64,000 nt of DNA from CALRQJ02 sp943370285 (GTDB lineage Bacteria > Bacteroidota > Bacteroidia > Chitinophagales > Chitinophagaceae): NCBI GenBank assembly GCA_943370285.1, contig CALRQJ020000003.1, positions 240,745 through 304,744 of the forward strand, given 5' to 3'. Within the stretch, counting starts at the first letter, position 1; each line of letters starts with the position of its first letter. The notes under the pieces are model-generated. The model ran no database searches. It saw only the letters and a program-made list of their open reading frames with translations, and was not told the origin of the DNA. This document shows, piece after piece, positions 1 through 6,587 of this stretch. The translations under genes and the position numbers were made by a program.

Positions 1-275
1 GAGAAAAAGCCATGAATATGATGCGTACTAAATTGTACGAAGAACAAGTTCGTAAACAAGAAGATGAAATTGCCAAACACCGTAAAACATTGGTAAGTAC
101 TGGAGATAGAAGTGCTAAAATTCGTACTTACAACTGGCCACAGGGTAGGGTTACAGATCACCGTATTGGTTATACTTCTTACAATTTAGATGCGGTTATT
201 AATGGTGATATCGAAGATTTTATTGAGCAGCTACAAATGGCAGAAAATGCCGAGAAAATGACGAATCAGAATTAA
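1..275 (+). CDS. prfA: Peptide chain release factor 1, C-terminal part (cut by window edge)
   Basis: The reading frame is open from base 3 and ends at 273-275, so only the last ~90 residues are visible. They contain the conserved release-factor block TGDRSAKIRTYNWPQGRVTD, which matches domain 2/4 of class I release factors, and the usual acidic C-terminal tail. RF1 recognises UAA and UAG and triggers peptide hydrolysis on the ribosome. The GGQ and PxT motifs must lie upstream of the window. RF1 is preferred over RF2 from the C-terminal wording and lack of an RF2-like ending. No start codon is assigned, because the internal ATG at 12 is within the conserved region. Confidence 0.93.
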   Translation, partial: EKAMNMMRTKLYEEQVRKQEDEIAKHRKTLVSTGDRSAKIRTYNWPQGRVTDHRIGYTSYNLDAVINGDIEDFIEQLQMAENAEKMTNQN

Positions 276-319
276 TTGTCATAATTTCTGCTTAATTTGT
301 TTTTCTAAAATAATAAGAT

Positions 320-877
320 ATGTTAGACAATTTATTAAATCTGGTAAAGCAATATTCCGGTGATGCTATCATCAACAATCCGGCTATTCCAAACGAAAAA
401 AATGAGGAAGCTGTACAAGAAGCTTCTAATAGTATTTTCAGTGGCTTGCAACAAACGATTAGCAATGGTGGCTTAAAAGATGTGATTGGAATGTTTAGCG
501 GTGGCGATGCTGCAGCTTCGCCGGTTGCCCAAAATATTCAAGGTGGGTTTGCTCAAAACTTGATGGACAAATTTGGGTTAGATCAAGGGGCTGCTAGTGG
601 TGTGGCTGGTAATTTGATTCCTGCAGTATTGCAAAATTTCGTTTCTAAAACAAATGATCCCAACGATAATAGTTTTGACTTACAAAGCATCATGAATAAT
701 TTAAGCGGTGGTGCAGCCGGTGGTTTAAACGTTCAAGGATTGGTTGATAAATATAAAAGTGGTGCCTTTGACCAAGATGGCGATGGTGATACTGACTTAC
801 AAGATGCCATGAAATTATTTAACGGTGGCGGAACAAATGGTGGCGGTATAATGGATGCCGTAAAAGGGCTTTTTTAG
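320..877 (+). CDS. Conserved small protein with EF-hand-like calcium loop (DUF937-like)
   Basis: This is a 185-residue Gly/Ala/Asn-rich protein with no signal peptide or clear membrane segment. Near the C-terminus (about residues 150-165) there is a canonical EF-hand or dockerin-type loop, DQDGDGDTDLQD, with Asp at positions 1, 3, 5, 9 and 12, so Ca2+ binding is plausible. The rest resembles Bacteroidota proteins annotated as DUF937 or as hypothetical, with helical segments rich in Leu and Gly. It starts 45 bp after prfA and could be read from the same message, followed by a weak hairpin with a T-run near 906-928. Function is unknown; the assignment to DUF937 is from memory and tentative. Confidence 0.75.
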   Translation: MLDNLLNLVKQYSGDAIINNPAIPNEKNEEAVQEASNSIFSGLQQTISNGGLKDVIGMFSGGDAAASPVAQNIQGGFAQNLMDKFGLDQGAASGVAGNLIPAVLQNFVSKTNDPNDNSFDLQSIMNNLSGGAAGGLNVQGLVDKYKSGAFDQDGDGDTDLQDAMKLFNGGGTNGGGIMDAVKGLF

Positions 878-964
878 CTAATTTCTTTTGACGAAACAAA
901 TGATGAAGGGGCTTAAGCCTCTTTTTTATTGTCTTTTGTCAACTAATCATTATCATATATGTGA

Positions 965-1008
965 CTGACATTTGTCATTTATTATGTTTCCCTACACTAA
1001 TACTTTTG
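965..1008 (+). promoter_or_regulatory. Fnr-family-like site plus TAnnTTTG promoter upstream of the 1028 gene
   Basis: The palindrome TGACATTTGTCA lies at 966-977, with the wider form CTGAC-ATTT-GTCAT at 965-978. A perfect Bacteroidota -7 element TACTTTTG lies at 1001-1008. The palindrome centre (971.5) is 36.5 bp upstream of the G of the -7 element, which puts it about 41.5 bp upstream of a start site near 1013, the class II activator position. The same palindrome recurs before ccoI and ccoS. Confidence 0.6.
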
Positions 1009-1027
1009 TTTTTACTAGCAGTATTTT

Positions 1028-1414
1028 ATGTACGTGGATATTAACGACAATATGAGTTTGGCAACAGTTCAAAAGCTGTTTAATGATTTATTTCCTTTTC
1101 TGAAAATCGAATTTTTTGAACCGGAAATAAAATCTGGCGGTGTTTATGCTGTGCGTAGACGCCTGAGAAATGTTGATCGTAAACTTGCTGATTATAAACG
1201 AATGAATGTGCTGGCCGATGAATTTAGCATTGACCCGAGTATGAGTGTCAGTGAATTGGAAAGATTGTTTAGTGATTTGTATAAACTAAATACACATATC
1301 TTTCGAAAATCGGGTAATGTGTGGTTAGAAACTACAATTACGGATGGTTGGAGTTTAGAGCAACAAAACCATCAAGGAGAATTGATAACAGCGCAAATGA
1401 ATGAAGGCCGGTAA
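1028..1414 (+). CDS. Conserved hypothetical protein, candidate low-oxygen regulon member
   Basis: This is a 128-residue soluble protein without signal peptide or cysteines. It begins with a short acidic segment and has a basic patch VRRRLRN near residue 45. I recognise it only as the type of small conserved protein found near respiratory genes in Bacteroidota; no function can be assigned from motifs. Its promoter carries the same Fnr-like palindrome as ccoI and ccoS (965-978), so co-regulation with the cbb3 oxidase is inferred. The start at 1028 is supported by the -7 element at 1001-1008. A strong terminator overlaps its stop codon, so it is probably monocistronic. Confidence 0.75.
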   Translation: MYVDINDNMSLATVQKLFNDLFPFLKIEFFEPEIKSGGVYAVRRRLRNVDRKLADYKRMNVLADEFSIDPSMSVSELERLFSDLYKLNTHIFRKSGNVWLETTITDGWSLEQQNHQGELITAQMNEGR

Positions 1415-1430
1415 ACCGGCCTTCTCTTTT
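1404..1430 (+). terminator. Rho-independent terminator between convergent genes
   Basis: The stem AAGGCCGG (1404-1411) pairs perfectly with CCGGCCTT (1416-1423) around a TAAA loop that contains the stop codon of the 1028 gene, followed by CTCTTTT. It can also act leftwards for the convergent response-regulator gene ending at 1429, although the T-run is on the rightward side. Confidence 0.85.
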
Positions 1431-2490
1431 AATTATTGATTGTACTAAGTTTCTCGTAATTCAGTACCGTTATTTTTCCGGCTTGTACTTCCACTAATTT
1501 TTCATCTTTTAAATCGCTTAGTGTACGAATCGTACTCTCTGTAGCAGTACCGGCGATGTTGGCTAAATCTTCTCGAGATATATTGATCGTAAAAGTTTGC
1601 TCACCTTCATTTTTAAACCTGTCATATAACGTTACTAAAGCATCGGCCACTTTTTTACGAACTGAATTATAAGCTAGTTTAACCAATTGCTCTTCTTTTT
1701 CCCTTAAATCATCACTGAGCATTTTGATGAATCGTTTTGAAACTTCAGCATTTTTATATACCAATGTATAAAAATCTTCTTTTGGTAAAAGGTAGATTTC
1801 ACATTCTTCCAATGTTGTTGCAGAATCGCTGTAAGTACTCTCTTCTAGCAAAGCAAGGTAGCCAAAAAAATCGCCGTCTTTATATAATCCGGTAATAAAC
1901 TCTTTTCCATTTTCACCAATTTTACTTGTCTTTACTTTCCCTTTATTTAAAAAGTAAATACCTCTTGGATAATTGGCTTCTTTATAAATTTCTTCTTTCT
2001 TCCTATATATTTTAAGTTCTTTCTCTTCAGATAGTTTTTTTAGTGCGTCTATTCCTTTTACTTCACTAATAAACTCGGTTAAACCATCAATATTTTTGCT
2101 GAATTCTTTGCGTAAAATATCTGATTTTTTGAGCCTGCTTTCTATGGCATTCAATAATTCAATATCGTCAAAAGGTTTGGTTAGATAGTCGTCGGCACCC
2201 ATTTCCATTCCTTTTCTTAGATCGCTTCTTTCTGCTTTTGCTGTTAAAAAAATAAAGGGAATGCTAGCGGTTACGTCTTGTCTGGATAGCATATGCAGTA
2301 CGCCATATCCATCTAATACCGGCATCATAATATCGCAAATGATAAGGTCGGGTAGTTCTTTCTGTGCTAATTCAACCCCTTCTTTTCCATTGGCAGCAGC
2401 AATTACATTAAATCCTGCTAAAGAGAGAATTTCAGAAGTATTCTCTCTCATGTCGGCATTATCTTCAATCAATAAAATTTTTTTATTCAT
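1429..2490 (-). CDS. Response regulator: receiver domain fused to Crp/Fnr-type transcription factor
   Basis: The protein has 353 residues. Residues 3-120 form a CheY-like receiver with acid pocket E9/D10, phosphoacceptor D53 in ICDIMMP, Thr in FLTAK and Lys in YLTKPF. Residues about 140-265 form a cyclic-nucleotide-binding-type beta barrel, and about 275-345 a winged helix with recognition helix TESTIRTLSDL, the E-x3-R pattern of Crp/Fnr proteins. No Fnr-type cysteine cluster is present, so it is not an Fe-S sensor of the E. coli FNR kind. It overlaps the kinase gene by 8 bp, so they form one operon. By position it is the natural candidate to bind the ATGAC-N4-GTCAT palindromes at 966, 3772 and 6293; this is inference. 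Confidence 0.92.
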   Translation of the reverse strand: MNKKILLIEDNADMRENTSEILSLAGFNVIAAANGKEGVELAQKELPDLIICDIMMPVLDGYGVLHMLSRQDVTASIPFIFLTAKAERSDLRKGMEMGADDYLTKPFDDIELLNAIESRLKKSDILRKEFSKNIDGLTEFISEVKGIDALKKLSEEKELKIYRKKEEIYKEANYPRGIYFLNKGKVKTSKIGENGKEFITGLYKDGDFFGYLALLEESTYSDSATTLEECEIYLLPKEDFYTLVYKNAEVSKRFIKMLSDDLREKEEQLVKLAYNSVRKKVADALVTLYDRFKNEGEQTFTINISREDLANIAGTATESTIRTLSDLKDEKLVEVQAGKITVLNYEKLSTINN

Positions 2491-3715
2491 GTGAAATACT
2501 ATTAGGTATTGTTACGGCAAATGTAGTGCCTTCGTTTATTTTACTGTCAACTTGAATGTCTCCTTGCATTAATTCAAGATAACGGGATACAATATTAAGT
2601 CCTAAACCGGTGCCTTGTATATTGGTAACATTATGACCTCTAAAAAAACGTTCAAACAAATGTTCTTTATCCTCATCATTGATGCCAATGCCGTTATCGG
2701 TTACATTCAGTTCAATCAATGTCTCAGATACTGAACAACTCACGGTAATGGGTTTGTTTTCCGGCGAAAACTTAATGGCATTGGAAATTAAATTAAACAG
2801 AATAACTCGTAAAAACTTGGGGTCTACAAAAACATCTAATAAGCCATTGTGACTAAATTGAATGGTTTGGCCTTTTTTTAATACCGGATGTAATTCTTGA
2901 ATGACTTGTTCGGTAAATTGTTTTATATCAAATAATTCAGGGCTAGGCATTATTTTACCTTCCTCAAGTTTGCTAATTGATAAAACATCATTCAATAAAT
3001 CGGTTAAATGGCTAATAGAGGTTTTAATTCTTTGTATATGGCGTTGTTGATTTTCTTTTTCATTCATCTCGCCATACTTGCTCACTAATGTAAGCGATGA
3101 TAAAATGGTAGCAAGTGGGGTTCTAAACTCATGTGAAGCCATAGAAACAAACCTAGATTTCATTTCGTTTAATTCTTTTTCTTTTTCTAAGGTTTGCCTT
3201 AATTCTTCTCTCGATTCTTCTAGTTGCTGCAGCGCTTCTTCCAAAATCATGGTTCGATCTTTAACCCTTTTTTCAAGTTCTAACGTAAGCTTTTCTAGCT
3301 CATTTTTTTGTTTTGTAATTGCGGCTTCTTGTTTTTTTCTAATGGTAATGTCTATTACAAAAGCTATCACAAAACTACCTTCTTCGTTAGAGAATGGGCT
3401 AAGGCTCACTTCAACCGGAAATTCTCTCCCTTCTTTAGTGATGCCAAATAAATCTCTACCGGTACCCATCGACCGGGCATGGGGCGATTCATTAAAACCA
3501 TCTCTTAGTTGGGTATGATGTTTAGCAATGCGTTGCGGCAGTAATATTTCTACTTTATTGCCTTGTAATTCTTCGGGCATATAGCCAAAAAGTTTTCCGG
3601 CGGCAGGATTAGCCATAAGGATAGTGCCAGCTTTATCAGCTACCAAAATACCCTCACTGGCATATTGAAAGAGGGCACTAAACTGTGCTTCATGCTGAGA
3701 TATATTTTCCATCAT
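2483..3715 (-). CDS. PAS-domain sensor histidine kinase (soluble)
   Basis: This 410-residue cytoplasmic kinase has no membrane segment. A PAS domain spans residues 8-125 (with FGYMPEEL and a GREFPVEVSLSP strand), followed by a Glu/Lys-rich coiled coil at about 130-190. The phosphoacceptor H195 is in SHEFRTPL, and a HATPase domain carries the N box (NLISNAIKFS), DNGIGI and GTGLGLNIV. It is translationally coupled to the receiver-Crp/Fnr gene, its presumed phosphotransfer partner. The operon start lies in the 117-bp region shared with ccoI, which holds an Fnr-like palindrome at 3772-3783, so auto- or cross-regulation is possible. The signal is unknown; a PAS cofactor such as haem or FAD cannot be decided by eye. 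Confidence 0.92.
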   Translation of the reverse strand: MMENISQHEAQFSALFQYASEGILVADKAGTILMANPAAGKLFGYMPEELQGNKVEILLPQRIAKHHTQLRDGFNESPHARSMGTGRDLFGITKEGREFPVEVSLSPFSNEEGSFVIAFVIDITIRKKQEAAITKQKNELEKLTLELEKRVKDRTMILEEALQQLEESREELRQTLEKEKELNEMKSRFVSMASHEFRTPLATILSSLTLVSKYGEMNEKENQQRHIQRIKTSISHLTDLLNDVLSISKLEEGKIMPSPELFDIKQFTEQVIQELHPVLKKGQTIQFSHNGLLDVFVDPKFLRVILFNLISNAIKFSPENKPITVSCSVSETLIELNVTDNGIGINDEDKEHLFERFFRGHNVTNIQGTGLGLNIVSRYLELMQGDIQVDSKINEGTTFAVTIPNSISHE

Positions 3716-3770
3716 CGGGCTAAAGTTAAAATTATTGGCTGATTAAAAAGTGTTTTTACAGGTATCAAAT

Positions 3771-3813
3771 ATGACATCTGTCATTTACTGCCATAGTAGA
3801 CGATATTATTTTG
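3771..3813 (+). promoter_or_regulatory. Fnr-family-like site and -7-like element upstream of ccoI
   Basis: The palindrome TGACATCTGTCA is at 3772-3783, with wider form ATGAC-ATCT-GTCAT at 3771-3784 as perfect 5-4-5 inverted arms. The element TTATTTTG at 3806-3813 is one mismatch from TAnnTTTG, and its G lies 35.5 bp from the palindrome centre. This is within 1 bp of the spacing seen at the 1028 gene. The site is also about 62 bp upstream of the divergent kinase start. Confidence 0.6.
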
Positions 3814-3832
3814 CAAGCAATAATAAGGGCTT

Positions 3833-6232
3833 ATGGCAAATAAAGTAATAGCGGCTACTGTACATTGTTTCCATTGTGGTGAAAATTGTGGCACTCATCC
3901 TATAATCAGCAATCAACACAGTTTTTGTTGCGATGGTTGTAAAATGGTGTATGAAATACTTCATCAAACCGGAATGTGTGATTACTATACCATCAGCAAA
4001 AATCCCGGAACTAGTCAGCGTACCCCCAATCGAAAAGATAAATTTGCATTTTTAGATGATGAAAAGATAAAACATTCACTTACCAGTTTTACAAACAATA
4101 CCCAAACGCATATTTGTTTTTATTTGCCCCAAATGCACTGCAGTAGCTGTTTGTGGCTGCTCGAAAACCTGCATCAAATCAATGATGATATCATCAGCAG
4201 TAAAGTAAATTTTACAAGAAAAGAAGCTGATATTGTGTTTAATCATCACAGTATATCGCTTCGTCAAGTAGCCGAATTGCTAACTAGTATTGGCTATGAG
4301 CCTTATATTAGTTTGCATCATTTATCGGGAGCCAAACCCAAAATTGCCCGGTCTAAAATTTATAAATTAGGCGTTGCCGGATTTTGTTTTGCTAACATCA
4401 TGCTGCTAAGTTTTCCGGAATATTTAGGTATTGATGCCAAAGAACAAAATTTAACCACAGTATTTAGATGGATTAATTTTTTACTGAGTTTACCGGTGTT
4501 TTTTTACAGTGCATCTGAGTTTTACATCAGCGCTTGGAAAAGCTTAAAACATAAGTTTCTCAATATCGATGCGCCAATTGTATTAGCTGTAATTGTAACG
4601 TTTGTACGAAGTATTTATGAAGTATGGGCCGGTGAAGGTGGCGGCTATTTTGATAGCATGAGCGGCATCGTTTTCTTCATGCTTGTTGGTAGGGTATTGC
4701 AAGATAAAACCTACGAGCAGCTTAGCTTTGACAGAGATTATACTTCCTATTTTCCGGTTGCGGTTGCCCGGTTAAAAAACAATAAAGAAGAAACGGTGGC
4801 GTTGCCCGATATTCAACTCAACGATACTTTATTAATTCATAACGAAGAGCTTATTCCTGCTGATGGCATTCTTACAAGAGGCAAGGCTTTAATCGACTAC
4901 AGTTTTGTAACCGGCGAAAGTTTACCAGTACAAAAAGAAATGGGCGAAATTGTTTATGCCGGGGGTAAACAAATGGGGAGTAATATAGAAATACTAGTGA
5001 TTAAAGAGGTGGCTCAAAGTTATCTTACTAAGTTATGGAACAAAGAGGAGTTTAAGCAGCAGCAAAAAGATGATGAACGATCTTTTGTGCATTTAATCAG
5101 TCGCTTATTTACCTGGGTGGTATTTGGGGTTGCAATTGCTGCAGCTATTTATTGGCAATTTAATAATACTGCCAAAGTGTGGGATGCGTTAACTGCCGTT
5201 TTGATTATAGCATGCCCATGTGCTTTATTGTTGAGTAATACGTTTACAAATGGAAATGTGTTACGCATTTTAGGTCAAAATCATTTTTATTTACGTAATG
5301 CACAAACCATTGAAGATATTGCCCAATGCGACCATCTTGTTTTTGATAAAACAGGAACACTAACAACCGGACAGTACCATGATATTGTGTATAACGGCAA
5401 GCCCTTAACCAACATTCAAAAAAGTAAAATTGCAGCTTTAGCGTCTCAATCAACACACCCAATGAGTAAAGCAGTATTACATTGGGTAGGAGGATATTCG
5501 CATGAAACAGTAAATGGATTTACTGAAATGCCGGGTAAAGGTATTGAAGGTATTGTTGATGGCGATTTGATTACGATGGGCTCTCAAGCATTTGTAACAG
5601 GTGCAATAACTGACAGTACCCAGCAATCTGCTGTGTATGTAGCCATCGAAAATCAATTGATGGGAGTGTTCAATTTCACGAATCATTATAGAGATAATAT
5701 TCCTTCCTTGCTCAAAAAATTACGTAACCGTTATCCTTTAGCAGTGCTGAGCGGCGATAATGCCGGCGAAAGAACAGTATTACAAAACTTACTAGGATTT
5801 ACCGCCAATATTCTTTTTAATCAAAAGCCTGAAGACAAGTTAAATGCTATTCAAAAATGGCAGCATCAAGGGTATAAAGTAATGATGATTGGTGATGGAT
5901 TAAACGATGCCGGTGCATTAAAACAAGCTAATGTTGGTATAGCAGTTTCAGAAAGCAATAACAATTTTACACCGGCTAGTGATGCCATTATTGCTGCCGA
6001 ACAATTACCTTATTTACATCGATTTATTCGTTTGTGTAAAGCCAATAAAACCATTGTGATGAGTGCCTTTGTTGTTTCGGTATTCTACAATTTGGTTGGA
6101 TTATTTTTTGCAGTACAAGGTGTTTTATCACCGATGATTGCTGCTATTTTAATGCCGGCAAGTAGTATCAGCATATTGATCATCACATTTGGATTGAGTA
6201 ACCTGATCGCTATGCGATTAAGACTAAAGTAA
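3833..6232 (+). CDS. ccoI: CcoI-type copper-translocating P-type ATPase
   Basis: This 799-residue P1B ATPase supplies copper for cbb3 oxidase assembly (FixI/CcoI group). The N-terminus carries cysteine motifs CFHCGENC and CCDGCK (residues about 12-40), typical of CcoI rather than CopA, then a heavy-metal-associated segment with MHCSSC near residue 100. The transmembrane CPC motif is at residues 461-463 (ACPCALLLS), the phosphorylation motif at D505 (DKTGTLTTG), a TGES-type actuator loop is TGESLPVQK, and the hinge is MIGDGLNDAGAL. It heads the cbb3 cluster and has its own Fnr-like site. Loss of such proteins in other bacteria gives inactive cbb3 oxidase; that is family knowledge. Confidence 0.95.
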   Translation: MANKVIAATVHCFHCGENCGTHPIISNQHSFCCDGCKMVYEILHQTGMCDYYTISKNPGTSQRTPNRKDKFAFLDDEKIKHSLTSFTNNTQTHICFYLPQMHCSSCLWLLENLHQINDDIISSKVNFTRKEADIVFNHHSISLRQVAELLTSIGYEPYISLHHLSGAKPKIARSKIYKLGVAGFCFANIMLLSFPEYLGIDAKEQNLTTVFRWINFLLSLPVFFYSASEFYISAWKSLKHKFLNIDAPIVLAVIVTFVRSIYEVWAGEGGGYFDSMSGIVFFMLVGRVLQDKTYEQLSFDRDYTSYFPVAVARLKNNKEETVALPDIQLNDTLLIHNEELIPADGILTRGKALIDYSFVTGESLPVQKEMGEIVYAGGKQMGSNIEILVIKEVAQSYLTKLWNKEEFKQQQKDDERSFVHLISRLFTWVVFGVAIAAAIYWQFNNTAKVWDALTAVLIIACPCALLLSNTFTNGNVLRILGQNHFYLRNAQTIEDIAQCDHLVFDKTGTLTTGQYHDIVYNGKPLTNIQKSKIAALASQSTHPMSKAVLHWVGGYSHETVNGFTEMPGKGIEGIVDGDLITMGSQAFVTGAITDSTQQSAVYVAIENQLMGVFNFTNHYRDNIPSLLKKLRNRYPLAVLSGDNAGERTVLQNLLGFTANILFNQKPEDKLNAIQKWQHQGYKVMMIGDGLNDAGALKQANVGIAVSESNNNFTPASDAIIAAEQLPYLHRFIRLCKANKTIVMSAFVVSVFYNLVGLFFAVQGVLSPMIAAILMPASSISILIITFGLSNLIAMRLRLK

Positions 6233-6292
6233 TGGAATACTAAGCAGTTTTTGCTATGTAGGTGGCGGTAGTGTGTAATGCTGACAAAAACA

Positions 6293-6357
6293 TGACAAAT
6301 GTCAGTTCCTACCTTGAGTAAAGTCATAATCTCAGCGAAGTCTCCATAATACTTTTG
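6293..6357 (+). promoter_or_regulatory. Tandem Fnr-family-like sites and promoter upstream of ccoS
   Basis: A perfect palindrome TGACAAATGTCA lies at 6293-6304 (centre 6298.5). A second, degenerate site TTGAG-TAAA-GTCAT lies at 6314-6327 (centre 6320.5), 22 bp or two helical turns downstream. The -7 element TACTTTTG is at 6350-6357, identical to that of the 1028 gene. The degenerate site is exactly 36.5 bp from the G of the -7 element, the same spacing as at 1028. The strong site therefore sits at about -63.5 and the weak one at about -41.5. Confidence 0.6.
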
Positions 6358-6375
6358 AAACCTTAACACATACCA

Positions 6376-6564
6376 ATGAGTGTAATTGTCATTTTGCTAA
6401 TTGCCAGTATTTCAGTCGCTGCTCTTTTTTTAGTTGCCTTTCTATGGAGTGTAAAAAGCGGCCAATACGATGATGATGCTAGTCCTTCTATCCGAATGTT
6501 ATTCGACAGTTCCACTTCAAACAAACAGCAACCATTAATAGAAACCAAAGCAGTTCAACCCTAA
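6376..6564 (+). CDS. ccoS: cbb3-type cytochrome oxidase assembly protein CcoS
   Basis: This is a 62-residue protein with one N-terminal transmembrane helix (residues 2-25) followed by the family motif LWSVKSGQYDD, where the SGQ(Y/F)DD segment is diagnostic of CcoS/FixS. CcoS is needed for cofactor insertion into the catalytic subunit, probably together with CcoI. It opens the structural operon, 23 bp before ccoNO, and is driven by the tandem Fnr-like sites at 6293-6327. The length is usual for the family. Confidence 0.93.
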   Translation: MSVIVILLIASISVAALFLVAFLWSVKSGQYDDDASPSIRMLFDSSTSNKQQPLIETKAVQP

Positions 6565-6587
6565 TCATAAACTGAAATTCAAGAATC

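Noticed and set aside
2483..3715. FixL-like haem PAS domain in the kinase
   Set aside because: The PAS sequence KHHTQLRDGF and GTGRDLFG resembles the FixL region, but the spacing to the conserved GR differs by two residues and this PAS type is common without haem. Left as unknown ligand.
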